A stretch of DNA of 33,184 bases from Bradyrhizobium tropiciagri (GTDB lineage: Bacteria > Pseudomonadota > Alphaproteobacteria > Rhizobiales > Xanthobacteraceae): NCBI RefSeq assembly GCF_001189845.1, contig NZ_LFLZ01000089.1, positions 1 to 33,184 on the forward strand, given 5' to 3'. Made by a program: the position numbers and the translations under genes. Position 1 is the first letter of the stretch. Each line of letters starts with the position of its first letter. The notes below the pieces were generated by a model, which did not search any database, was not told where the DNA came from, and was given only the letters and a program-made list of their open reading frames with translations. This document shows positions 1 to 8,192 of the stretch, piece by piece.

Positions 1-1797
1 GCTGCGAAGCCCGCGCCGGCGCCGACACCCGCACGGCCGGAGCCGCCCGCGGCTGCACCGGCGAAGCCCGTGACGCCGCCGGCGGCAGCGCCCGGACATC
101 CCACGCCGACCCCGCCGCCGCCCGCTGCAGCACCGCAGCGGCCGGGCACGCCGCCGACTCCGGCGCCGGGAGCCTCACACACGCCGCCAACTCCGACGCC
201 AGGTGCCGCAACTCCGGCACCGGGTGCCGCTGCTCCGCCAGCCCGCCCCGGCACGCCGCCCGCAGCCGCAACGCCGACGCCTGCAACGCCCACGGCTCCG
301 ACAACGGCGCCCGCGGAGCGCCGGCCTGGCGATCGCCCGGGTGGCGAACGTCCGGGCGGCGCCAAGCAACCGCCGGGCACGCCGCCTGGCGCAACATCGC
401 CGGCAACGCCCGCGCCGGGCGCGACACCGGCTGCACCTGGTGCCACTGCTCCGGGTGCACGCCCCGGCACGCCGCCGGCCGCCGCAACGCCAACCCCGGC
501 CGCACCTGCAGCGCCGGGAGCTGCAACACCGGGTCCGCAGGGACGTCCCGCGACACCGCCCGGAACACCCGCGACTCCGGGCGCCGCAATGGGCGCCCCC
601 GGCGCCACACCGGCTCCGGGTCAGCCAGCCCGTCCGGGCGTTGCGCCCGGCGTCTCGCCAGCGCAGGGAGCCGCCATGGGCGCGCCGGCACCGTCGGTCG
701 TCCCCGGCTCAGCCGCCGCAACGCCGCCGCCCGGCCGCGCGCAATACGCGCCGCCGACGGTCGCGCCTGCGTTCCGGGCCGCGCCTGCAGTCGCAGCACC
801 GCTGCCGCCGCCGCCGCGGCATGACAACATCACGCCGCTCGCGATCGGCGCTGCGGTCGGTGCCGGCGTGGTGGCCGGCGCGATCATCGGCGGGAGCATC
901 GCCGACCTGCGCGGCCAGCGGCAGGAAGTGATCGAAGACGGCCGCACCATCTACACCGAGCCGGACCGCGTCATCATCCGCGACCCGAGCGGGCAGGCCT
1001 ATGTCCGCGGCGACGACGTCTATCGTTTCCGCTACGGCGCGCGTGACATCCGCACCGAAACGATCGGCGGCGAAACCCGCACCGTCGTGGTTCGCCCTGA
1101 CGGCAGCGAGATCATCACCGTGGTCGGGGCCGATGGCCAGATGCTGCGCCGCATCCGCAGGGATCCCGGCGGGCGCGAGCTCGTCATCATCGACAACAGC
1201 TATCGCGATCCGCGTGCGGTCGGCGGCTTCTATGTCGACGTGCCGCCGCCGGTGGTCAACATTCCCTATGATCGCTATATCGTCGACGCGCAGGAGGCGT
1301 CGCCGGACGTGATCTACGAGACCATGGAGGCACCGCCGGTGCAACGGATCGAGCGGCGCTACTCGCTCGAAGAGATCCGCTACAGCCCCAACGTCCGCAT
1401 GCAGATGCCGAGCATCGACGTCAACACGATCAACTTCGACTCGGGATCGTGGACCATCCCGCCGGATCAGGCGGCGAGGCTGCAGGTGATCGCCGACGGC
1501 CTCAACCGGGCCATCCAGCGCAATCCGCGCGAGGTGTTCCTGATCGAAGGCCATACGGATGCGACCGGCAACGACACCGACAATCTGTCGCTGTCCGACC
1601 GCCGTGCGCAATCCGCCGCCGAATTGCTGACGCAGCAGTTCGGCGTGCCGGCCGAGAACCTGACCTCGCAGGGTTACGGCTCGCAATATCTGAAGGAGCA
1701 GACCGACGGACCGAGCCGCATCAACCGGCGCGTCACCGTCCGCCGCATCACCCCGCTGCTCAACGGCGGCACGGCTTCGGCCGCCCCGCCGCGCTGA
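1..1797 (+). CDS. OmpA-family C-terminal domain protein with long Pro/Ala-rich region (5' partial)
   Basis: The reading frame is open from base 1, so the true start lies upstream; the GTG at 70 is only the first possible start inside the window. The first ~250 residues are almost entirely Pro, Ala, Gly and Thr and should be an extended, disordered linker, possibly spanning periplasm or cell wall. A short Gly/Ala-rich hydrophobic stretch follows (about bases 835-900, glycine-zipper-like), then a region of DUF-like beta repeats, then a C-terminal OmpA domain (about 1420-1760) with the EGHTDATG and LSDRRAQSAAELL motifs that bind peptidoglycan diaminopimelate in this family. Likely role: anchoring the envelope to peptidoglycan. 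A strong terminator follows directly, so this is the last gene of its unit. The family call is firm; the specific role is unknown. Confidence 0.85.
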   Translation, partial: AAKPAPAPTPARPEPPAAAPAKPVTPPAAAPGHPTPTPPPPAAAPQRPGTPPTPAPGASHTPPTPTPGAATPAPGAAAPPARPGTPPAAATPTPATPTAPTTAPAERRPGDRPGGERPGGAKQPPGTPPGATSPATPAPGATPAAPGATAPGARPGTPPAAATPTPAAPAAPGAATPGPQGRPATPPGTPATPGAAMGAPGATPAPGQPARPGVAPGVSPAQGAAMGAPAPSVVPGSAAATPPPGRAQYAPPTVAPAFRAAPAVAAPLPPPPRHDNITPLAIGAAVGAGVVAGAIIGGSIADLRGQRQEVIEDGRTIYTEPDRVIIRDPSGQAYVRGDDVYRFRYGARDIRTETIGGETRTVVVRPDGSEIITVVGADGQMLRRIRRDPGGRELVIIDNSYRDPRAVGGFYVDVPPPVVNIPYDRYIVDAQEASPDVIYETMEAPPVQRIERRYSLEEIRYSPNVRMQMPSIDVNTINFDSGSWTIPPDQAARLQVIADGLNRAIQRNPREVFLIEGHTDATGNDTDNLSLSDRRAQSAAELLTQQFGVPAENLTSQGYGSQYLKEQTDGPSRINRRVTVRRITPLLNGGTASAAPPR

Positions 1798-1820
1798 GCC
1801 GGCGCGACATCACGTGACGA

Positions 1821-1849
1821 AATGGCCGGGAGCAATCCCGGCCATTTTT
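1821..1849 (+). terminator. Rho-independent terminator after the OmpA-family gene
   Basis: Perfect 11-bp stem (AATGGCCGGGA / TCCCGGCCATT) with a GCAA loop, followed by a run of T. It lies 24 bases after the OmpA-family stop codon. The A-run before the stem also gives a short U-tract on the minus strand, but the minus-strand gene ending at 1980 is separated from it by a repeat. Confidence 0.9.
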
Positions 1850-1887
1850 GTTTGGTGAGGTTCTGGAGCAGAGACTTGCCCCCTCCT

Positions 1888-1974
1888 CGTCATTGCGAGC
1901 GGAGCGAAGCAATCCATCGATCCACACGCGCGGACAGATGGATTGCTTCGTCGCTATGCTCCTCGCAATGACGG
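1888..1974. repeat. Palindromic intergenic repeat, family B, copy 1
   Basis: Inverted repeat of about 87 bp. It begins CGTCATTGCGAGCGGAGCGA and ends with the reverse complement (CTCCTCGCAATGACGG), with inner arms AAGCAATCCAT and ATGGATTGCTT. The same element occurs at 8079-8164, 27232-27315 and 31196-31280. It lies between convergent genes and could fold into one long hairpin in either transcript. It looks like a REP/MITE-type element of Bradyrhizobium relatives; no coding capacity. Confidence 0.85.
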
Positions 1975-1979
1975 CGCGG

Positions 1980-3733
1980 CTACTTCGCAGCGCCGAGCCC
2001 CAGCGCGTCGACCATCACGCGAAACACCTCGGTGTTGTCCATCGAGCCGCGGACGCGCTCGCTGCCCGGCCCGGTCGCGGTGAGGATGACGTCCTCGCCG
2101 GAATGCACGCTGGCGCCGATCATCGCCGGCAGATTGCCGAAGCGCAGCACGACGCCGGGCACATCCTTGTACCTGTCGTTGGCCTTGAAGGTGTCGGGCT
2201 GGTCGCCTTTCACCGTCGGCTCGTTCGGATCGTCGAGCTTCGGACGGAACGTCTCGTAATGATCCGGCAGGCTGGCCGAGAAGATCGCAAGCCGCCTCGA
2301 GACATCGACGCGCGACGGATAACCCTCCGCATCGGGCGCCGGATAATTCGGAAAGCCGGCCTTGTCGTAGACGCCGACGCGCTCGCGGAGCGGCACGTTG
2401 GGTACAGCGGCCATGTCGTCATTGATGGTGCCAACCAGGCTGTTCGGATGGTTGTGGTCGGCCACGACCAGAATCAGCGTGTCGTCGCCACGCGCTTTGG
2501 CCCAGTCCTTCGCCAGCCGTACCGCATTGTCGAGCATGATGGTGTCGTAGACCGCACGCTCCATGTCGAGCAGATGGGCGTATTTGTCGATCAGGCCGGA
2601 CTCGACCATCAGGAAGAAGCCGGGCTCGTGCTTCGACAGCACCGTGAGCGCAGCCTGGACCTGCTCGGTCAGATCGGGCTGCTCGGGGAATTTCTTGACG
2701 CCGCCGCCCTTGAGGAATTTGCGGTCCAGCGCGCCGTCCATGTTGCCGGTGGCGAACAGGCCGAGCAGTTGTCGCGTCTCGGGCTTAGCCGCGATCGTAT
2801 TCAGCTCGCTTGCGGTGGTGGCGACCGGATAGCCGGCACCGCGGAAACGCGCGAGATAGTCGAGATCGTCCTTGCGCTTCGATCCGGCTGCGGATTGCGG
2901 CAGGAAGTTCGCGGAGCCGCCGCCCATCAGCACGTCGGGCCTGACATCGAAATATTGCGCGACGATCGCGTCATAAGCGGCGCGGCGGCGGGTATGCGCA
3001 ACCATCGCCGCCGGTGTCGCGTCCTCGACTTCGGTGTTGGTGACGATGCCGACGGCGAGGCCCGCTCGCTTAGCTAGGCTCGCGATGGTCTCGACCTTGG
3101 GATCGTCGAGCGGATCGGGCGTCCGATCGGCGTAGACGCCGAGCGCATTGACCGCGGCCTTGTGGCCGGTGGCATAGGCGCTCGCCGCATTCGCCGAATC
3201 GGTGATGATCGAGTCCGAGCCCGCGGTCGCAACCAGCGCCATCTGCGGCATGTCGTCGATGGCAAGCTTGCCGCGGCTCTTGCCCTCAGCGATTCCCTTG
3301 GAGAGGATTCGCGCGGCGACGCGGTGCGCGGGCGACATCCCGTCGCCGATGAACAGGATCACGTTCTTCGCCTTGCGCGCACCGGTGTCATAGACGGTCC
3401 AGGTCACGCTCCGGCTCTGCGTGCCGTCGCTGACTTCGACGGCAACCGGACCGGGCTTGGCAAGCGTGACGTCGCGCAGCAGCAACGCCGACTGGTCCCT
3501 ACCCGCCTCGCGGGCGGTGAATGTGCCGCTTTGGCCGAACACCGCGGCATAGTCCGTGCCGTTCAGCGTCACCTTCAGCTTGGCCTGATCGACCACGCCG
3601 GGAAGCTCGACCTTGAAGTCGAATTTGGCACCGGCGAGGATATCGGCCGATCGATCGGATAGATGGTCTGGGCAAGCGCCGGCGCTGCCGACAACAACAG
3701 CGTGGCGGCCACGCCGGTGACTGACTTGATCAT
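1980..3733 (-). CDS. Alkaline phosphatase (PhoA superfamily), frameshifted after the signal peptide
   Basis: Exported metal-dependent phosphomonoesterase. The catalytic part is complete: FIGDGMSPAHR (metal-binding Asp), TDSANAASAYATGHK (nucleophile Ser region), VVADHNHPNS and a late GASVHSGED (metal-binding His residues). The natural start is the ATG at 3733, with GGAG ten bases upstream, encoding signal peptide MIKSVTGVAATLLLSAAPALA. That frame does not run into the catalytic domain: around 3645-3649 the sequence lacks one G/C base. Restoring it joins TIYPIDR to ADILAGAKFDF and gives about 584 residues. As written, the catalytic frame can start only upstream at 3758 with a nonsense N-terminus lacking a signal peptide, so the product would not be exported. 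The gene lies 117 bases downstream of the SnoaL-like gene on the same strand. No PHO box was seen upstream. Confidence 0.85.
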
Positions 3734-3850
3734 GATCGGTGCTCCGCCCCTTGCGCATGATGCGCGGTTAAGGGCGGAGGCTAGTGGCGGCGGATGACGC
3801 CGCAATGAGGCGGCGCCGGGGCGTATTGCCGCAACGGCCGCCAGGGGGCG

Positions 3851-4216
3851 TCAGCGCGCCATCTGGGTGGGATCGTAGAAGAAGCGCTCCTCGACCAGCT
3901 CCTCGCCGCGCCAGGTCTGCCAGGCGACCTCCTCCATGCTGCGGACCTTGCCGTCCTTGCCGGTGAATTCGAATCGCCAGCAGATCGCCGAATGGTCGCC
4001 GTCGACCAGCAGCGGCCCGAGCCGCGTCGTCTTGACGCCGGAGACCGCGGCGAGCACCGCCGCCTCTCGCGCCGCCAGCGCCTCGCGGCCAACGCGCCAT
4101 TCGCCGCCGTTCTCCTGGGTGCGGGCATCGGCGGTGTAGAAGTTCCTGATCGCGCCGACATGGTCGTTGGCTTCGACCGTATCAGCGAAGGCTTGCAGCG
4201 TCTTGAGCGAGGGCAT
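3851..4216 (-). CDS. SnoaL/NTF2-like protein, probable target of the adjacent TetR regulator
   Basis: A 121-residue protein of the NTF2/SnoaL-like fold, judged from length and pattern: an N-terminal helical half (LQAFADTVEANDHVGAIRNF), then beta strands with the WRFEFTGKDGKV and VAWQTWRGEELVEERFFYDP patterns. Members are small cone-shaped enzymes or binding domains for hydrophobic ligands; no specific reaction can be assigned. The start at 4216 (MPSLKTL) is preferred; an in-frame ATG at 4231 lies almost at the predicted transcription start. The promoter lies at 4250-4278 and overlaps two TetR-type operators, so expression is probably repressed by the divergent TetR protein and released by a small molecule. 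Confidence 0.7.
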   Translation of the reverse strand: MPSLKTLQAFADTVEANDHVGAIRNFYTADARTQENGGEWRVGREALAAREAAVLAAVSGVKTTRLGPLLVDGDHSAICWRFEFTGKDGKVRSMEEVAWQTWRGEELVEERFFYDPTQMAR

Positions 4217-4232
4217 CGGGCATTCTACCATT

Positions 4233-4251
4233 TACCGACTGATGGTCGGTA
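4233..4251. promoter_or_regulatory. TetR-type operator 1
   Basis: Inverted repeat TACCGAC-N5-GTCGGTA, perfect 7-bp arms. It lies just downstream of the -10 box of the SnoaL-gene promoter and so covers its expected transcription start. It is centred 21 bp from operator 2, about two helical turns, which would place two dimers on the same DNA face. Confidence 0.75.
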
Positions 4252-4278
4252 TTTATCGACTGACAGTCGGTAAGTCAA
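4250..4278 (-). promoter_or_regulatory. Sigma-70-type promoter of the SnoaL-like gene
   Basis: Reading the minus strand, TTGACT (4278-4273), 17-bp spacer, TAAATA (4255-4250). This is near-consensus in boxes and spacing. Transcription should start near 4243, giving a leader of roughly 27 nt to the ATG at 4216. Confidence 0.65.
4254..4272. promoter_or_regulatory. TetR-type operator 2
   Basis: Inverted repeat TATCGAC-N5-GTCGGTA (one mismatch in the outer arms; the inner CGACTG-A-CAGTCG is perfect). It fills the 17-bp spacer between the -35 and -10 boxes of the minus-strand promoter, so bound repressor would exclude RNA polymerase. Confidence 0.7.
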
Positions 4279-4309
4279 CTGGCGTCGCCGGGGAACCTGG
4301 GTTAGAGAT

Positions 4310-4353
4310 GCGTGATCCGGAAAAGTGTGAAGCGGCTTTCCGAAAGATCACGC
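4310..4353. repeat. Palindromic repeat (family D) in the tetR leader
   Basis: Outer arms GCGTGATC / GATCACGC and inner arms CGGAAA / TTTCCG form a hairpin 17 bases before the tetR start. The pattern 'gatccggaaaa...ttttccgaaagatc' resembles a short repeat common in Rhizobiales. Related, more degraded sequence is at 32925-32995, and a half-site is at 29122-29137. Confidence 0.6.
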
Positions 4354-4370
4354 TCAAAAAATAACGAACC

Positions 4371-4958
4371 ATGGCAACCCAGGCCGAACGGCGCGAGAAA
4401 ACCAAAGCCGCGATCGTCAAGGCGGCGCGGCGCATCTTTGGCGAGCGCGGCTTTGCGGCTGCAACGATCGACGACATCGCCGCTGGGGCGCGCGTCGCCA
4501 AGGGCGCCGTCTATCATCACTTCGCGACCAAGGAGGCGGTGTTCGAGGCGGTGTTCGAGCAGGTGTCGATCGACCTCGTCGCGGATCTCGACCGCATCTC
4601 GCGCGCCGAGAACGATCCGCTCGCGGCGATGGCGGCGGGCACGCAGGGCTATTTCGCGGCGTGCTCGAAAGGCCCGACCGGCCAGATCATCCTGCGCGAC
4701 GGCCCGGCGGTGCTCGGCTGGGAGCGCTGGCGCGAGATCGACGCCAAGCATTTCGGTGGCAAATTTCCCCGCGCACTGGCGGCCGCGATGGAGGCCGGCG
4801 TGATCGCTAAACAGCCGATCGAGCCGCTGGCGCGGCTGTTGCTGGGTGCGGTGACGGAAGCCGCGGTCGCGGTGTCAGCGGGGCCCGACATCGGCAAGAC
4901 CGGCACCGATTATGCGCGCGCGTTCCGTTCGCTGCTCGATGCGCTGAGGGTGAAGTAA
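4371..4958 (+). CDS. TetR/AcrR family transcriptional regulator
   Basis: 195 residues, typical TetR length. The N-terminal helix-turn-helix is clear: REKTKAAIVKAARRIFGERG, then FAAATIDDIAAGARVAKGAVYHHFATKEAVF (residues about 10-57). The C-terminal two thirds is the all-helical ligand-binding and dimerisation part and does not reveal the ligand. It is transcribed divergently from the SnoaL-like gene; the two 19-bp operators between them suggest it represses that gene and perhaps itself. The start at 4371 gives the canonical N-terminus, though the ribosome site is weak and a hairpin lies just upstream. Confidence 0.9.
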   Translation: MATQAERREKTKAAIVKAARRIFGERGFAAATIDDIAAGARVAKGAVYHHFATKEAVFEAVFEQVSIDLVADLDRISRAENDPLAAMAAGTQGYFAACSKGPTGQIILRDGPAVLGWERWREIDAKHFGGKFPRALAAAMEAGVIAKQPIEPLARLLLGAVTEAAVAVSAGPDIGKTGTDYARAFRSLLDALRVK

Positions 4959-4990
4959 ACTTGCACTGGCAAGCTAAGTTCGCTTATGCC

Positions 4991-5096
4991 CCGTCACCCT
5001 GAGGAGCGCGCCTGCGCGCGTCTCGAAGGGTCGACGGCCACCAGCCGGGCCGCGCATCCTTCGAGGCTCGCAAGCGCTCGCACCTCAGGATGACGG
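4991..5096. repeat. Palindromic intergenic repeat, family A, copy 1
   Basis: About 106 bp between the convergent ends of tetR and argG. It starts CCGTCACCCTGAGGAGCGCG and ends with the inverse (CACCTCAGGATGACGG); a central part reads TCTCGAAGGGTCGACGGCC...GCATCCTTCGAGGCTCGC. A related copy is at 12234-12363. It can form a long hairpin and may act as a bidirectional transcription stop. No gene seen in 4959-5156. Confidence 0.8.
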
Positions 5097-5156
5097 AGAT
5101 GGACCGATCGGCTTGCCTGGGACGACAGCGAGTTTGTGGCGCGGTTCGCGCCCAGC

Positions 5157-6494
5157 TCAATCCTTGTCGTTCTCGAGCTGGAAGATCTGCGAGCCTTCGC
5201 CGCTCGAGATCAGGCCGGTCTTGTTGTAGAGGCCGAGCTTGGCGCGGGTGTCGGCGATGTCGAGGTTGCGCATCGTCAGCTGGCCGATGCGGTCGGCCGG
5301 CGTGAAGGCGGCGTCCTCGACTTTCTCCATGCTGAGCCGCTCCGGCGCATAGGTCAGGTTCGGGCTCTCGGTGTTTGATATCGAGTAATCGTTGCCGCGG
5401 CGCAGTTCGAGCGTCACCTCGCCGGTGACGGCGCGCGCCACCCAGCGCTGCGCGGTCTCGCGCAGCATCAACGCCTGCGAATCGAACCAGCGGCCCTGAT
5501 AGAGCAGCCGGCCGAGCCGCATGCCGCTGATGCGGTACTGCTCGATCGTATCCTCGTTATGGATGCCGGTGACGAGCCGCTCATAGGCGATGTGCAGCAG
5601 CGCCATGCCGGGTGCTTCATAGATGCCGCGGCTCTTGGCCTCGATGATGCGGTTCTCGATCTGGTCGCTCATGCCGAGGCCGTGGCGGCCGCCGATCGCA
5701 TTGGCTTCCAGGAACAGCGCGACGGGATCGGCAAACGTCTTGCCGTTCAGCGCCACCGGCTGGCCCTCCTCGAACCGCACCACGACCTTCTCGGCCTTGA
5801 CGTCGCAATCGGCGCGCCAGAACGGCACACCCATGATCGGGTTGACGATGGTGATGCCGCTCGACAGGCTCTCGAGATCCTTGGCCTCATGCGTCGCGCC
5901 GAGCAGGTTGCTGTCGGTCGAATAGGCCTTCTCCGCGCTCATCTTGTAGGCGAAGCCCTGCGCGGTCATGAACGCCGACATCTCGGCACGGCCGCCGAGC
6001 TCGTCGATAAACTGCTGGTCGAGCCAGGGCTTGTAGATGCGCAGGCTCGGGTTGGTCAGCAGGCCGTAGCGATAGAAGCGCTCGATGTCGTTGCCCTTGA
6101 AGGTCGAACCGTCGCCCCAGATGTTGACGCCGTCCTCCTGCATGGCCGCCACCAGCATCGTGCCGGTCACCGCGCGGCCGAGCGGCGTGGTGTTGAAATA
6201 GGTGATGCCGCCGGTCGAGATGTGGAACGCGCCGGACTGGATCGCGGCGATACCCTCATGGACCAGCTGGGTGCGGCAATCGACCAGGCGGGCCTTCTCG
6301 GCGCCGAAGTCCATCGCCTTGCGCGGGATCGCGTCGTAGTCGGCCTCGTCGGGCTGGCCGAGATTGGCGGTATAGGCAAAGACCTTGGCGCCCTTCAGCT
6401 TCATCCAGAGCAGCGCCGCCGAGGTGTCGAGCCCGCCCGAGAACGCGATGCCGACTTTTTCGCCGGTGGGCAGGCTTTTCAGAATCGTACACAT
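5157..6494 (-). CDS. argG: Argininosuccinate synthase
   Basis: Joins citrulline and aspartate using ATP to make argininosuccinate, the penultimate step of arginine synthesis (cytosolic). 445 residues, close to the 447 of the E. coli enzyme and of the same subtype. The ATP-binding P-loop AFSGGLDTSAALLWM is at the N-terminus, followed by AYTANLGQPDEADYDAIP, STGGITYFNTTPLGRAVTG, and VNIWGDGSTFKGNDIERFYRYG. The start at 6494 (MCTILKSLPTGEK) matches the family N-terminus better than the ATG at 6506. Last gene of a minus-strand series; no other arginine genes are nearby. Confidence 0.97.
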   Translation of the reverse strand: MCTILKSLPTGEKVGIAFSGGLDTSAALLWMKLKGAKVFAYTANLGQPDEADYDAIPRKAMDFGAEKARLVDCRTQLVHEGIAAIQSGAFHISTGGITYFNTTPLGRAVTGTMLVAAMQEDGVNIWGDGSTFKGNDIERFYRYGLLTNPSLRIYKPWLDQQFIDELGGRAEMSAFMTAQGFAYKMSAEKAYSTDSNLLGATHEAKDLESLSSGITIVNPIMGVPFWRADCDVKAEKVVVRFEEGQPVALNGKTFADPVALFLEANAIGGRHGLGMSDQIENRIIEAKSRGIYEAPGMALLHIAYERLVTGIHNEDTIEQYRISGMRLGRLLYQGRWFDSQALMLRETAQRWVARAVTGEVTLELRRGNDYSISNTESPNLTYAPERLSMEKVEDAAFTPADRIGQLTMRNLDIADTRAKLGLYNKTGLISSGEGSQIFQLENDKD

Positions 6495-6569
6495 GGGACG
6501 GTCCAATCGATCGAAATGGATGAGGTTTGACGAGGCCGAATATCAAATTTCGGAAGGCGGGGCACGCCT

Positions 6570-7355
6570 TTAATCAGGCTTCGGGCTGGCCGGCTCGGCC
6601 TCACCGCCCCGGCGCCAGCGCTGCATCCAGCGGTAGCCCGGCATTGCGAGCCGGGTCAGTGCCGCATCGACCTGGGCGTCGGTCAGCCGGGTCGCGGCCC
6701 AGCGGTAGATCAGCGCGTAAAACAGCCAGACGGTGAAGAACGACACCAGGCCGGCGATCGCGACGTCAGTGAAGAAATGGCCGCCAAAGGCCATTCGGAG
6801 CCCGCTGGTGACGATGCCGAACACGGTCGCCCCGGCAAAAGCCAGCGGCCGCCACGCGGGCGGCGTCAGCGCCGCCGGCGCATAGGTCCAGAACGCGGTC
6901 GCGCCCTCGCCGGAGAAGAACGAGCAGTTGCGCGGGCAGCCGCCGCGCGGGTCCCACCACGGCATGAATTGCAGATCGCCGCCGAACTGCGTCACGAACA
7001 CCGGCCGTGGCCGGCCCCAATAATTCTTGAAGGTGAAGTTGGTGAGCACGCCGGCCGAGAGCAGCATCGTGGTGAGCAGGAACACCGCAGCGCGGCCGGA
7101 CATCAGCATCGGCCGGTCCGGCCGGATGAATTTCCAGACGATGGTCACGATCGCCGGCAGTACCAGCGCCCAGGCGATCCACATCGCCGCATCGCGCGCG
7201 AACTGCGCCACCGCGTCGAGCTTCACGGGGAAGGTCTTTTCCGCGGCGTCGTAGAACAAAGCTGCCAGCTTCAGGTCGAGCTCGGGATAGAGCCCGAACA
7301 GGATGCCGACGATGAGCGCGAGCGCCAGCGCGATGAAAAGTCCGGTCCGGTTCAT
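6570..7355 (-). CDS. PAP2-family membrane phosphatase
   Basis: 261-residue inner-membrane protein with about six hydrophobic segments (first at residues 5-22). The PAP2 phosphatase motifs are visible: K110-NYWGRPRP (motif 1), CSFFSGE at 134-140 (motif 2), and R177-x5-H183-x3-D187 (motif 3, GLRMAFGGHFFTDV). The family removes phosphate from lipid phosphates such as phosphatidate, undecaprenyl pyrophosphate or lipid A; the substrate cannot be told here. Motif 2 usually reads PSGH, and here the His position is Glu (FSGE). The catalytic motif 3 His is present. Charged, Pro-containing tail. Not obviously coupled to its neighbours. Confidence 0.85.
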   Translation of the reverse strand: MNRTGLFIALALALIVGILFGLYPELDLKLAALFYDAAEKTFPVKLDAVAQFARDAAMWIAWALVLPAIVTIVWKFIRPDRPMLMSGRAAVFLLTTMLLSAGVLTNFTFKNYWGRPRPVFVTQFGGDLQFMPWWDPRGGCPRNCSFFSGEGATAFWTYAPAALTPPAWRPLAFAGATVFGIVTSGLRMAFGGHFFTDVAIAGLVSFFTVWLFYALIYRWAATRLTDAQVDAALTRLAMPGYRWMQRWRRGGEAEPASPKPD

Positions 7356-7408
7356 GGCGCGCGGTTTAGCCGAGGCAGGAGGGCATGAAAAGTGCGAGGA
7401 CGCCGCTT

Positions 7409-7572
7409 ACCCTCCCCTGGAGGGGGAGGGTCGGCTCACGTTGAGCGGAGCGAAATGTGAGGCGGGGTGGGGTGATCTCTCCACGCGGGCAGCGTTTGCG
7501 CGGGCAGACCGTCATCCCACCTCGGTTCGCATTTCATGCGAACCGATCCTCCCCCTCCAGGGGAGGATGGGA
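7409..7572. repeat. Palindromic intergenic repeat, family C, copy 1
   Basis: About 164 bp between the PAP2 gene and the upstream membrane-protein gene. Outer arms are ACCCTCCCCTGGAGGGGGAG and the inverse TCCTCCCCCTCCAGGGGAGG. Within are GTTGAGCGGAGCGAAATGTG and a small hairpin GGTTCGCATttcATGCGAACC. Related C-type elements are at 14889-15055 and 20494-20640. No coding capacity. Confidence 0.75.
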
Positions 7573-7579
7573 GTTCCGA

Positions 7580-8065
7580 TCACGGCCGCGGCGATTGCGA
7601 CGGCAACGGCGGGGGCGGCGGCAAGGGGCGCGGCGGCTCGCGCCAAGCGCCGGCGGTGCGGCCGGCGATCAGCCAGTAGACCAGGCCCGCGACGATGCCG
7701 GCGCCGGTCATGATCTCCATGTGCCGGCGCACGATGCCGTGGAACTGCATCGTGTCGGGATCGAACGGGATCAGGCCGAGATAGCAGGCCGCACCGACGA
7801 TCGCGCCGCCGACCGCATAGGCCAGCACGCTCCTGATGAAGAAGGCCTCGGTGATCAGCACCACGATCAGCGCGGGGAGCAGCGCAAAGCCTGAGATGAA
7901 GATGAAACCGAAGCCGAGCACGATATCGATGGCGCTCTGGTCGATCTGCCCGCCGAAATCGCTGATCTCGGGATACAGCACCGCGCCGACCACGATGATC
8001 CCCGCCACGAAGCAGGCCATCAGGAAGCCGAACGCGACGACGAACAGGCGGCCGATCAAGGCCAT
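7580..8065 (-). CDS. Small integral membrane protein, family unknown
   Basis: 161 residues with four predicted transmembrane stretches (about residues 7-29, 47-70, 78-97, 113-133) and a Pro-rich cytoplasmic-looking tail (PPRPLPPPPPLP). No catalytic motif was recognised. The sequence FDPDTMQFHGIVRRHMEIMTGAG between helices 3 and 4 is the most distinctive part. The ATG at 8065 has GGGGAG upstream. Repeat copy B2 begins only 14 bases upstream of the start, so the promoter cannot lie close by on unique sequence; transcription probably comes from rlmN or from within the repeat. Confidence 0.75.
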   Translation of the reverse strand: MALIGRLFVVAFGFLMACFVAGIIVVGAVLYPEISDFGGQIDQSAIDIVLGFGFIFISGFALLPALIVVLITEAFFIRSVLAYAVGGAIVGAACYLGLIPFDPDTMQFHGIVRRHMEIMTGAGIVAGLVYWLIAGRTAGAWREPPRPLPPPPPLPSQSPRP

Positions 8066-8078
8066 GCTACAGGCTCCC

Positions 8079-8164
8079 CGTCATTGCGAGCGGAGCGAAG
8101 CGACGAAGCAATCCATCCTTCAGCAAGCTCGGACATGGATTGCTTCGCTTCGCTCGCAATGACG
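8079..8164. repeat. Palindromic intergenic repeat, family B, copy 2
   Basis: 86-bp inverted repeat with the same ends (CGTCATTGCGAGCGGAGCGA ... CGCTCGCAATGACG) as the copies at 1888, 27232 and 31196. It lies between rlmN and the downstream membrane-protein gene on the minus strand, where it would form a hairpin in a read-through transcript. Confidence 0.85.
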
Positions 8165-8192
8165 CCACGGAGAGCGATGTCGCTCACAACAC

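Noticed and set aside
1848..3077. Long plus-strand open frame antisense to the alkaline phosphatase
   Set aside because: Composition and length fit a high-GC mirror frame; the other strand carries clear family motifs.
3734..3850. PHO box before the alkaline phosphatase gene
   Set aside because: No CTGTCAT-like pair was found on the minus strand upstream of 3733.
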